Part shown: positions 17,200 through 24,846 of the stretch, one piece after another
Numbering within the stretch: the first letter of the stretch is position 1
Layout: each line of letters opens with the position of its first letter
DNA from: Anaerolineae bacterium
GTDB taxonomy: Bacteria; Chloroflexota; Anaerolineae; Aggregatilineales; Phototrophicaceae
Assembly (NCBI GenBank): GCA_020849765.1
Contig: JADLAY010000054.1
Location: 53,120 to 117,119 of the forward strand
DNA length: 64,000 bases
Reading direction: 5' to 3'
Notes under the pieces: model-generated
The model's input: only the letters and a program-made list of their open reading frames with translations
What the model was told of the DNA's origin: nothing
Database searches by the model: none
Made by a program: the position numbers and the translations under genes

Positions 17200-17479
17200 G
17201 GGGGTAGCCTCTTCTCCGGGCGCTATCACGATCCAACGGCTCCATTATCGGTTGGATTTGCGCGGCTGGCGACTTGCGTCAATTGCCGTGGATGCCACGC
17301 TCACCGCCGGGACACGTTTTGCCAGTATGTTACACACGCACAGGCGGTGATGTTCGTCACTGAGAGCGTCGGCGGGCATTGCCTATGATCGTCGCGAATC
17401 GTGCGCCGCCCAAGGGAGCGACGCACGTTTTCGCATGTAACGGATGCGCCCCGTCCGTCTGTGCCCTAAGGAGGCCACC

Positions 17480-18397
17480 ATGCCAGACCAGGTCGTCACC
17501 GTTCACGACTTCACCAAACGCTACGGCGATTTCACCGCCGTCGACAGTGTCAGCTTCGAGGTTCACAAAGGGGATGTGTTCGGCTTGCTTGGCCCGAACG
17601 GCGCGGGCAAGACGACCACGCTCGAATGTTTGGAAGGGCTGCGCAAGCCCGACGGCGGCACGCTGCGCGTCATGGGCGTCGACCCGACGCGCGACCCGCA
17701 CCGCCTGCGCAACCTGATCGGCGTCCAGCTTCAAACGTCCGGGATGCCGGACAATATCACTGTGCGCGAGGCGATGAATCTGTTCAGCGCCTATCACGGC
17801 AGCGCGCCGCGCTTCGACCTGCTCGAGCGCGTCGGGCTGGAGGGCAAGCTGGCGACTCAGTACGTGGCGCTCTCGACCGGGCAGAAGCGCCGCTTGCAGT
17901 TGGCGCTGGCGGTGACGCATCAGCCGCAGGTCGTCATCCTCGACGAGCCGACCGCCGGGCTGGACGTGCAATCGCGCGTCGAGCTGCATAAGCTGATCGG
18001 CGAGCTGCAAGCGCAGGGCGTGACGATCATCCTCAGCAGCCACGACATGGCCGAGGTCGAGAAGCTCTCCAACCGGATCGCCATCCTGCTCCAGGGCAGG
18101 ATCGTCGCCCAGGGCAGCCCGCGCGAGTTGACTGCGCACGGCGCCGGGCTGACCAAGATCTCGATCCAGACCGAGCGCGCGACCGTCTCCGAGTTGACGG
18201 CGCTGCCCGGCGTCACCCAGCGCAGCGCCAGGGATGGCTACGACATCTACTTCACGACCGACACCGCCGCGACCGTGCTCACGCTGCTGGAGCACCTCAA
18301 GGCCCAGGGCGACACGCTGATCGACCTGCGCGTCGAGCGGCCATCGCTTGAAGAACGCTTCCTGGAGATCACCGGCGGCAAGGAGGTCGTATCATGA
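17480..18397 (+). CDS. ABC transporter ATP-binding protein (ABC-2 exporter type)
   Basis: A 305-residue ATPase of the drug-exporter/CcmA class. Walker A GPNGAGKT (38-45), signature LSTGQKRR (about 137), Walker B VVILDEPTAGLD (about 157-168) and the H-loop SSHDMAEV are intact. The C-terminal 80 residues form the accessory domain common in daunorubicin-type exporters (ERPSLEERFLEITGGKE). A strong AGGAGG lies before ATG 17480. Its stop overlaps the start of the permease by four bases (ATGA), so translation is coupled. Substrate unknown. Confidence 0.92.
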   Translation: MPDQVVTVHDFTKRYGDFTAVDSVSFEVHKGDVFGLLGPNGAGKTTTLECLEGLRKPDGGTLRVMGVDPTRDPHRLRNLIGVQLQTSGMPDNITVREAMNLFSAYHGSAPRFDLLERVGLEGKLATQYVALSTGQKRRLQLALAVTHQPQVVILDEPTAGLDVQSRVELHKLIGELQAQGVTIILSSHDMAEVEKLSNRIAILLQGRIVAQGSPRELTAHGAGLTKISIQTERATVSELTALPGVTQRSARDGYDIYFTTDTAATVLTLLEHLKAQGDTLIDLRVERPSLEERFLEITGGKEVVS

Positions 18398-19212
18398 CCG
18401 CATTCGCGCATCATTTCTCGTTCGAATTCCGCGCCGGGCTGCGCAACCGCACGCTGCTGCTGCTCAACATCCTGTTCCCGCTCGGCTTCTTCCTGCTCGG
18501 CGGCGCCCTGATGACGGGCGTCAACCCGGCCTTCAAGGACACGCTGATCCCGGCGATGATCTTCTTCGCCGTGCTCGCCAGCACCATGCTCGGCATGCCG
18601 GATGCGCTGGTCGCCGCCCGCAGCGCCGGCATCTTCCGCAGCTATCGCATCCACGGCATTCCGCAGCTCTCGATCCTGGCGATGCCCGCGCTGACGACCT
18701 TGTTCCGCGTGCTGATCGTCGCCGCGATCATGATCGTGCTGGCGCCGCCGCTGTTCAACGCGCCGCTGCCGGTCAACATGGGCGGGCTGCTGCTCGCTTT
18801 CCTGCTGCTGACCTTCGCCTGTGCGGGGTTGGGGCTGCTGCTCGGCGTCGTCTCGCCCAACGCGAACACGACGGTCATGCTGGCGCAGGCGATCTTCCTG
18901 CCGTCGATGCTGATCGGCGGCCTGATGATGCCCTCGTCGGCCCTGCCAGACGCGCTGCAGAAGATCGCGCTGCTGCTGCCGACGACGCACGCGATGAACA
19001 TCGCCAACGGCCTCGGCTACGGCATGGAGACGGCCATCGATCCGTACGTGTCCGCGCTGGCACTGGTGGCGGGCGGTCTGCTCGCGACCGGGCTGGCGGC
19101 CTACCTGTTCAGTTGGGATCAGGATCACGAGACGCGGCGCGGCAGCCCCTGGCTGGCATTGATTGCGCTGCTGCCCTACGCGCTGATGATGATCGTGCAG
19201 TTTGTGGGATAA
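18394..19212 (+). CDS. ABC-2 type transporter permease
   Basis: A 272-residue membrane protein with about six hydrophobic segments, forming the channel for the ATPase encoded just upstream. Typical ABC-2 features are visible: a single hydrophobic segment after the N-terminal helix (LLLLNILFPLGFFLLGGAL), a long middle block of paired helices, and LPSMLIGGLMMPSSALPDALQKIALLLPTTHAMN, the conserved region before the last helix. ATG 18394 overlaps the previous stop codon. Confidence 0.9.
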   Translation: MTAFAHHFSFEFRAGLRNRTLLLLNILFPLGFFLLGGALMTGVNPAFKDTLIPAMIFFAVLASTMLGMPDALVAARSAGIFRSYRIHGIPQLSILAMPALTTLFRVLIVAAIMIVLAPPLFNAPLPVNMGGLLLAFLLLTFACAGLGLLLGVVSPNANTTVMLAQAIFLPSMLIGGLMMPSSALPDALQKIALLLPTTHAMNIANGLGYGMETAIDPYVSALALVAGGLLATGLAAYLFSWDQDHETRRGSPWLALIALLPYALMMIVQFVG

Positions 19213-19213
19213 G

Positions 19214-19280
19214 AAGTGCTCGGTGCCCAGTGCTCGGTGCTCGGTGCGAATTCAGGTGATGAGTCACGAGGGATGAGTGG
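19214..19280 (+). repeat. Heptanucleotide tandem tract
   Basis: Units AGTGCTC GGTGCCC, then AGTGCTC GGTGCTC, followed by GTGATGA GTCACGA GGGATGA. The second part recurs in reverse orientation near 46695-46725. Confidence 0.7.
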
Positions 19281-19328
19281 TTGCCGATGGTTCAAGCATA
19301 GAACGATCCATCGGCGACACATAGGAGC

Positions 19329-19646
19329 TCATAGCGGGACGGCATCCTCGCGAATCCGCGACATGAAACGCTCGTGACGCGGATGATCGTCATCGGTGAT
19401 CAGACTCACGTCGCAGCCGAGAAAATCTTTCAGGTCGAGCCACAAACCGACCAGGTCAAACATGCTGACGCCCGGACGCGCCGAGACGAGCAGATCGACA
19501 TCGCTGCCTGGGGTAGCTTCCTGTCGGGCGACACTCCCGCAGACCCGGACGTTGTAGGCGCCGTGATGCTCTGCGAGCTGAAGAATGTCTTCGCGGTGTG
19601 CGCGTAGATTGTCGAGGTTTGGTGCGTTCTTGGTGTGGTCAACCAT
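19329..19646 (-). CDS. Minimal nucleotidyltransferase (MNT/MntA-like)
   Basis: A 105-residue protein of the minimal nucleotidyltransferase family. The active-site signature is VCGSVARQEATPGSDVDLLV (GS...D.D), with a third acidic residue expected in DVSLITDD. Such proteins usually pair with a HEPN toxin that they AMPylate. No HEPN gene is next to it; instead the gene follows the NACHT gene on the same strand with a 49-base gap. Start ATG 19646. It may be a stray antitoxin or a part of the NACHT operon. Confidence 0.82.
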   Translation of the reverse strand: MVDHTKNAPNLDNLRAHREDILQLAEHHGAYNVRVCGSVARQEATPGSDVDLLVSARPGVSMFDLVGLWLDLKDFLGCDVSLITDDDHPRHERFMSRIREDAVPL

Positions 19647-19695
19647 AGCTTGATCACCGTACAGCTATTTCTCTTATAGCCAAATCACGCTCGGC

Positions 19696-21717
19696 TCACG
19701 GTCTTTGATAATGTTCCTCCCAATACGCCGCGAAATACTCTAGTACATAACGATGGATGAAGATGAAGCCACCGCCGACCTGCCGCATCAACCGACGGTC
19801 ACGCGCGTGGTACAGCAGCTTGTCGAAGCGTAGAGGAGTGTTTTGTTCAGCGTAAAGCAGACATCGAAGGATGAGATGCCGTATGATATCGAATGGTCCT
19901 CTTGTGAGTCCGATCGCTAGTCCCAACGACGAGCCGAACACTTGGCCGGCCAACAACCATCCTGCTAACCCTAGCGTCGGCGCCATGATTAATCCCAATA
20001 GAAATGTATCCCATATACCTTGACTGGGTGTTGTCCGATCTAGCACTGAGCTAAATCCTATTAGTCCATTCGCCATAGCTCCTCCAAGCCCAAGGGAAAA
20101 GCCAACAACGAGCCCGCCAAATAGTGCACCTGCAAGGCTTCCCCCAAGCCCGAACGCGAACCAACCGACTAATCCTCCTACGAGCCCGCCAGCCAGCCCA
20201 TTTGCCAGTCCGCCCACCAACTCACGCCAACTAATTCGCAGGCGCTGCTCTACGTTAATTGCCATTGTGCCATTCGTTATTCCACTCGCTAACCCGAATG
20301 TGAGCCCGAATGTCAATCCGAGCGCAAGGTTGCCTCCTTGTAAGCCTAGAAGGCCTGCCCAAAGTCCAATCGGAGGTACCAGTGCCAGCCAGAACATCAA
20401 TACGCTAAGTACTCGCTGAAGCAGTCGAAATCCAGCATTCCTTAGCCAATCGACTTGCAGAGCTTCAACATAAAACGTAGTTAGCTCATGACTTCTCAGT
20501 TGCCAGCCCAGCCAACTCATATACTTGCGTGTGTCAGTGTTTGAATGGGGTGCGCCCGCGGCATTTTGTAGCTGACGTGTTACGTAGGGTTCGATCACTA
20601 GCTGCCGCACACGAGACAGAACAGTTCCTTCGGTCGAAACGGCCGCAAACGTCTTGCCATCGCGGTAGGTCGAAATGAGTATATTCGCGAATAGCGGTTT
20701 TTGAACTTCTACCCATACATCCGGATCGGCCCGCAAGGTTACCAATGCATCTTCCACTGTTTGTCCAACTGGCAGATGGTCGCGCACATATGCCTCAAAT
20801 TGGCCAGGCGTGAACGGCTGTATTTCGACCGCGTTTCGAACATCCAGGTGGGCGTCTAGCGCGGCATACTCATCACTTCTGCTGCAAACGACCACCTGCC
20901 GTTCCGGCACAATGAACTTGTTTAGTGCCCTAAGACATGCCACGCGGTGTTCTTCCGCTACCTCATCTAGTCCGTCCAGCAAATATATTAGGGCGTCCGC
21001 CTTTATCCAACTATGCACCTGTCTTTTTGAGACACCATATGCACCACGGCGAAGTTCACCAATTAGCCACTTTTGCATTGGTAATCGCTTAATTGCCCAT
21101 GATGAGAGGTTGATTACGACTGGCACTGCCTTCATTTTGTCTATTGCCGCATCATCCAGCAACCTGCTTGCTAGCTGCAATAGCAAGACAGACTTGCCAC
21201 TGCCAGCCGCACCCAAAATCAAGATCTGCCTGTCGTTGTCATAGTACGCCTTCGCTAACGCGTCTGGAGTTGTGTCTATGTGCAATGGCTCGCGTTCTCC
21301 CCTCCGAATTATCGCGGTTGGTTTCATGATGATGTTGCCTTCATAGGCTTGCGACCGGCCAGCCCTGTCCGGCGCAATCTTCAAGTCGATGTCAAAGTAG
21401 GCATCGCGCAAAGCGTCTTCGAGAACGCCAGGATGTTCACCATCACCATTGATCCATACGCGGCGCATGATACTCATTAGGGATGCACGGTTGATTTCAG
21501 TTTGCGCAGGACTTGGTTTGCCGAATAGCCATGTATAAGCCACTTGCAGAATGACTAGTAGACCCGCGATGGCGATGACAAATGTAGTCATCGGCTGTAT
21601 GAAAGATAGTAGATCCTGTCGAACGAGATTCGGCCAAGTATTGGCAACTGCCACAGCGATTACGGCCACGACAATCGCGACGAACACGATCCAGCGTATT
21701 CTGGGCCCAAACATCAA
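19696..21717 (-). CDS. Membrane-embedded NACHT NTPase with glycine-zipper C-terminus
   Basis: A 673-residue protein. Two N-terminal transmembrane segments (about 8-26 and 43-62) precede a NACHT-type STAND NTPase: Walker A GAAGSGKS (169-176) and Walker B LIYLLDGLDEV (243-253). VVVCSRSDEY matches sensor 1. After a helical region, residues about 425-610 form a long hydrophobic part with small-residue repeats such as GGLANGLAGGLVGGLVGW, which suggests a multi-helix membrane domain. NACHT proteins act in signalling or phage defence. G+C is lower than in neighbours and rare codons are more frequent, so acquisition by transfer is possible. ATG 21717 follows GAGAGGAA, which is part of an inverted repeat. 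Confidence 0.85.
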   Translation of the reverse strand: MMFGPRIRWIVFVAIVVAVIAVAVANTWPNLVRQDLLSFIQPMTTFVIAIAGLLVILQVAYTWLFGKPSPAQTEINRASLMSIMRRVWINGDGEHPGVLEDALRDAYFDIDLKIAPDRAGRSQAYEGNIIMKPTAIIRRGEREPLHIDTTPDALAKAYYDNDRQILILGAAGSGKSVLLLQLASRLLDDAAIDKMKAVPVVINLSSWAIKRLPMQKWLIGELRRGAYGVSKRQVHSWIKADALIYLLDGLDEVAEEHRVACLRALNKFIVPERQVVVCSRSDEYAALDAHLDVRNAVEIQPFTPGQFEAYVRDHLPVGQTVEDALVTLRADPDVWVEVQKPLFANILISTYRDGKTFAAVSTEGTVLSRVRQLVIEPYVTRQLQNAAGAPHSNTDTRKYMSWLGWQLRSHELTTFYVEALQVDWLRNAGFRLLQRVLSVLMFWLALVPPIGLWAGLLGLQGGNLALGLTFGLTFGLASGITNGTMAINVEQRLRISWRELVGGLANGLAGGLVGGLVGWFAFGLGGSLAGALFGGLVVGFSLGLGGAMANGLIGFSSVLDRTTPSQGIWDTFLLGLIMAPTLGLAGWLLAGQVFGSSLGLAIGLTRGPFDIIRHLILRCLLYAEQNTPLRFDKLLYHARDRRLMRQVGGGFIFIHRYVLEYFAAYWEEHYQRP

Positions 21718-21723
21718 GCTGTT

Positions 21724-21747
21724 CCTCTCATTATGAGAGGTATTATA
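21724..21747 (-). promoter_or_regulatory. -10 element and palindrome before the NACHT gene
   Basis: On the minus strand CGCTATAAT (-10 at 21742-21747) is followed at once by the perfect palindrome CCTCTCAT-A-ATGAGAGG (21724-21740). The palindrome would cover the transcription start and its second half is the ribosome-binding site. It could be an operator or an mRNA hairpin that hides the ribosome site. Confidence 0.55.
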
Positions 21748-21790
21748 GCGTGATCAGAGTCGTGATGTGACTCGATTGCTGACTATGCGC

Positions 21791-22588
21791 TCACCACCGG
21801 TACGCTTCGCCGAGCAGGGCCGGGTCAATCGTGTCGATGGCGCGGATGGCCGTGCGGATGGCGTGGTCTTCGGCCTTGATCTTGGCCTCGTGCGAGACAT
21901 TCTCCGCCTCGACGCGCGCGGCGATCACCCCGCAGATGCAGCCCGCGCCCAGCCCGTAGACGCTCGCCATCTTGAACAGTGTGCCCGCTTCCATCTCGAA
22001 GTTGAGCACGCGCAGAGTCTGGTACTCGTCGATGGCGCCTACGCGTGAGCGCAGCAGGTGCTTGTTGTACGACGTATCCGTGCGCTCCTGACCCTCGTAG
22101 AAGGTGTCGACCGAGGCGGTAAGGCCGACGTGCCAATCCGCGCCGACCTCGCTCGCCGCGTTGACGAGCGCCATCGTCCAGAACGGGTTGGCCGCCGCGG
22201 GATATTCGACCGGGGCGATGTCGCCCGCCGCGCCCTGGCGGCAGAGCGCCGCCCGCGTGATGACGACGCTGCCGGAGAGCACGTGCGGCTGAATCGAGCC
22301 ACAGGTGCCGATGCGGATGATGTGGCGGATGCCGACCTGCGCCAGCTCGTTGACGACGATGCTCAACGACGGCGCACCCATGCCGCTGGTCGCGGAGATG
22401 ATCCGTTTGCCGCCCGGCGTCATCGCGACGTAGCTGTTCAATCCACGCACGGTCGAAAGCGGCTTATCCAGGGTCAGGTACTGGTTGGCGATCTTTTCCG
22501 CTCGCACCGGGTCGCCGCTCAGGAGTGCGATGTCTGCGCCTGTGATGTCGTCCGCGCCGAAGCCGATGTGATACTTGATGTCGCTCAT
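21791..22588 (-). CDS. udp: Uridine phosphorylase
   Basis: A 265-residue nucleoside phosphorylase of the PNP/UDP family that splits uridine to uracil and ribose 1-phosphate. Characteristic parts are LLSGDPVRAEKIA (phosphate-binding), TSGMGAPSLSIVVNEL, RIGTCGSIQ, and NFEMEAGTLFKMA, the ribose-binding strand with the conserved Glu-Met-Glu. The QxR pair typical of uridine phosphorylase is less clear, so a broader pyrimidine specificity is possible. Start at ATG 22588 (MSDIKYH), because the 43 codons upstream are not conserved in character. No partner gene. Confidence 0.88.
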   Translation of the reverse strand: MSDIKYHIGFGADDITGADIALLSGDPVRAEKIANQYLTLDKPLSTVRGLNSYVAMTPGGKRIISATSGMGAPSLSIVVNELAQVGIRHIIRIGTCGSIQPHVLSGSVVITRAALCRQGAAGDIAPVEYPAAANPFWTMALVNAASEVGADWHVGLTASVDTFYEGQERTDTSYNKHLLRSRVGAIDEYQTLRVLNFEMEAGTLFKMASVYGLGAGCICGVIAARVEAENVSHEAKIKAEDHAIRTAIRAIDTIDPALLGEAYRW

Positions 22589-22760
22589 GATCTTCACTTG
22601 CCTTGCAGGTTGCTCAATCCGCTTGAGCGTAACGACGTTTCGAATCCTGCGCAAGAAAGCTATGAACGACGCGGACACGGAGAATACGGAGTTGAATTTT
22701 CCCGCCGCTGATCCCAAAGCGCAGGCGGGTCAATTCAGGCGGGGGACAGGCCACGTACCG

Positions 22761-22783
22761 CGCGCATCGTGATGCACCCCTAC
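22761..22783 (-). repeat. GTAG-footed hairpin repeat, degenerate
   Basis: The minus strand reads GTAGGGGTGCATCACGATGC, a variant of the palindrome at 7057-7084 with one arm changed. Confidence 0.55.
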
Positions 22784-22810
22784 ATCGGTCTCTGCCATGT
22801 CGCCTCCTTG

Positions 22811-22880
22811 CACCTGTGATCCGTGCACTGTGAACCGTGAACCCAGAACCCATCACTGAGCACCGAGCACTGAGAACTCC
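22811..22880 (-). repeat. Heptanucleotide tandem tract
   Basis: On the minus strand about ten consecutive 7-base units are seen: AGTTCTC, AGTGCTC, GGTGCTC, AGTGATG, GGTTCTG, GGTTCAC, GGTTCAC, AGTGCAC, GGATCAC. This is one of the most regular tracts in the window. Confidence 0.8.
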
Positions 22881-22892
22881 GAATTTGCCCCC

Positions 22893-22944
22893 TTGCCAAC
22901 CTCGGCAGAACGACGTAAAATCCAAATTAGATTAGTCTAAAATT
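22893..22944 (+). promoter_or_regulatory. Promoter with DtxR/IdeR-type iron box for the feo operon
   Basis: TTGCCA (22893-22898), a 17-base spacer and TAAAAT (22916-22921) form a good sigma-70-type promoter. The inverted repeat TTAGATT-AGTCTAA (22927-22940), flanked by A/T on both sides, resembles the known DtxR box TTAGGTTAGCCTAACCTAA and covers the expected start of transcription. Since the first gene of the operon encodes a DtxR-like protein, iron-dependent autorepression is likely. Confidence 0.7.
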
Positions 22945-22960
22945 CAATGTAGGAAATCCG

Positions 22961-23986
22961 ATGCCCAACCCAATTCTGGCCTTAATCGCGTTCGCCGTGC
23001 TGGCGATTGTGCTCTATGTGCTGCTTGCGCCGGAGCGCGGGTTGGTCTGGCGCTGGCGTGAGATGGGGCGGCTGAACGAGCGCGTCTTCATCGAAGATAC
23101 GCTCAAGCACGTCTACAAGTGCGAGCTGAACGGGCGCGCGCCGACGATTGAGAGCATCGCCGGGGCAGTCCACATCAGCGCGGATCAGGCGGCGCATCTG
23201 GTCACCGTCATGACCGAGCGCGAACTGCTCGTCCTGGTCGACGATCACCTGAAGCTGACGCCCGGCGGGGTCAATGCCGCGCTGCACGTCATCCGCGCGC
23301 ACCGGTTGTGGGAACGCTTCCTGGCCGACGAAACGGGCATGAGCGAGTCTGGCTGGCACCGGCTGGCCGATCGTTACGAGCATGGCCGCAGCCCCGAAGA
23401 GCTGGGCGAACTCGAACGTCAGCTCGGCTACCCGACGCACGACCCCCATGGCGACCCGATCCCGTCATCGTCGGGCCAGTACGTGCCCCACGGCGGGCAG
23501 CCTCTGCCGTCGATGCCGCTCAACGTGCCGCTGCGCATCGTCCACGTGGAGGATGAGCCGGACGTGATCTATGCGCAGCTCGTGGCCGAGGGCCTGGCGC
23601 CCGGGCAGCAGATCCGCATCACGTCGCAGTCGCCGCAAGCGATCCGCTTCTGGGCCGATGGCGACGAGCACGTGCTGGCGCCGGTCGTGGCCGGGAATAT
23701 CTCGGTCGTGGTCGAGCACGCCGCCGAAGTCACGCGCGCGGTCGAGCGCCTGAGCGATCTCAAGCAAGGGGAGACGGCGGTCGTCAGCGGCATCGCCCCC
23801 GCTTGCCGCGGGGCCGAACGGCGGCGATTTCTCGACCTGGGCATCCTGAGCGGCACCAGGGTCAACGCCGAGTTCCTCAGCCCCAGCGGCGACCCGATGG
23901 CCTACCGCATTCGTGAAACCCTGATCGCCCTGCGTCGCGAGCAGGCCGATCTGATCTACATCCGCCGAGAGGAGGCAGCATCATGA
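22961..23986 (+). CDS. Membrane-anchored DtxR-like regulator fused to FeoA
   Basis: A 341-residue fusion. Residues 5-22 form one hydrophobic segment. Residues about 40-105 are a winged helix (TIESIAGAVHISADQAAHLVTVMTER). Residues 105-150 form the DtxR dimerisation and metal region: HRLWERF gives the His and Glu of one metal site, and WHRL and YEH align with H98 and E105-H106 of DtxR; the position of Cys102 appears to be Asp. FeoA-type SH3-like sequences follow (MPLNVPLRIVHVEDEP and LSDLKQGETAVVSGIAP...RRFLDLGILSGTRV). Iron-dependent repressors are normally soluble, so the membrane tether is unusual. ATG 22961; the stop overlaps the next start by four bases. Confidence 0.87.
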   Translation: MPNPILALIAFAVLAIVLYVLLAPERGLVWRWREMGRLNERVFIEDTLKHVYKCELNGRAPTIESIAGAVHISADQAAHLVTVMTERELLVLVDDHLKLTPGGVNAALHVIRAHRLWERFLADETGMSESGWHRLADRYEHGRSPEELGELERQLGYPTHDPHGDPIPSSSGQYVPHGGQPLPSMPLNVPLRIVHVEDEPDVIYAQLVAEGLAPGQQIRITSQSPQAIRFWADGDEHVLAPVVAGNISVVVEHAAEVTRAVERLSDLKQGETAVVSGIAPACRGAERRRFLDLGILSGTRVNAEFLSPSGDPMAYRIRETLIALRREQADLIYIRREEAAS

Positions 23987-24846
23987 GCGACCAACCCAAC
24001 ACCACGCCGATCCCAATCCAACAACCTGCATCTGAAGTCTGCGCGACGTGCCCGGCGCACAGCCGCGCCAATCTGCTCAAGCTGGGCGTCGACATGACCG
24101 ACTGGGACTACGTCGTCGCGCTGGCAGGCAACCCGAACACGGGCAAGAGCACCGTCTTCAACGCGCTGACGGGCCTGCGCCAGCACACGGGCAACTGGCC
24201 GGGAAAGACGGTCACGCGCGCGGAGGGCGGCTTCCAGTTCGGCGGCCAGCGCTACAAAATCGTCGACCTGCCGGGGACGTACTCGCTGCTGGCGACGAGC
24301 GTCGACGAAGAGGTCGCGCGCGATTTCATCCTGTTCGGCCAGCCGGACGTGACCGTGATCGTGGCCGATGCGACGCGGCTGGAGCGCAATCTCAACCTGG
24401 TGCTGCAAGTGCTGGAGATCACCGAGCGGGCGGTCGTCTGCCTCAACCTGATGGACGAGGCGCGGCGTCACAACCTGACGGTCGATGACCGGCGGCTGGC
24501 GCGCGATCTCGGCGTGCCGGTCGTGCCGACGTCCGCGCGGCGCGGCGAAGGCTTGCAGGAACTGCTGCAGGCGGTTGACGACGTGGCCAGCGGGCGCACG
24601 GTCTGCCGTCCGCACCGGGCGAAAGTGCAGTCCGGCAAGCTGGCGCACGCGCTCGATCAGCTGACGACGCAGATCCAGGCGGCCTATCCGCAGCTTTCGA
24701 ACGCGCGCTGGGTGGCGCTGCGCCTGCTCGACGGCGACGAAGCGATCGCCGACGCGCTGCGCCGCGGCGACCTGGGCGATCTGAACAAGCCCGCCGCACT
24801 CGACCCGGTGCGGACGGAAGTGCTGCCGCTGGAGGCCGTATCATGA
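23983..24846 (+). CDS. feoB: FeoB N-terminal G-domain, separate gene
   Basis: A 287-residue GTPase corresponding to the N-terminal part of the ferrous-iron transporter FeoB. G1 GNPNTGKST (49-57), the switch GNWPGKTVTRAEG, G3 DLPGTYSL and G4 NLMDE are all present, followed by the helical GDI region. A CATC pair at residues 20-23 precedes the G-domain. The membrane part is encoded by the next gene, which overlaps by four bases, so FeoB is split here. The second frame has its own ATG in the overlap and no sign of decay, which argues for a true split rather than a recent frameshift. Confidence 0.9.
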   Translation: MSDQPNTTPIPIQQPASEVCATCPAHSRANLLKLGVDMTDWDYVVALAGNPNTGKSTVFNALTGLRQHTGNWPGKTVTRAEGGFQFGGQRYKIVDLPGTYSLLATSVDEEVARDFILFGQPDVTVIVADATRLERNLNLVLQVLEITERAVVCLNLMDEARRHNLTVDDRRLARDLGVPVVPTSARRGEGLQELLQAVDDVASGRTVCRPHRAKVQSGKLAHALDQLTTQIQAAYPQLSNARWVALRLLDGDEAIADALRRGDLGDLNKPAALDPVRTEVLPLEAVS

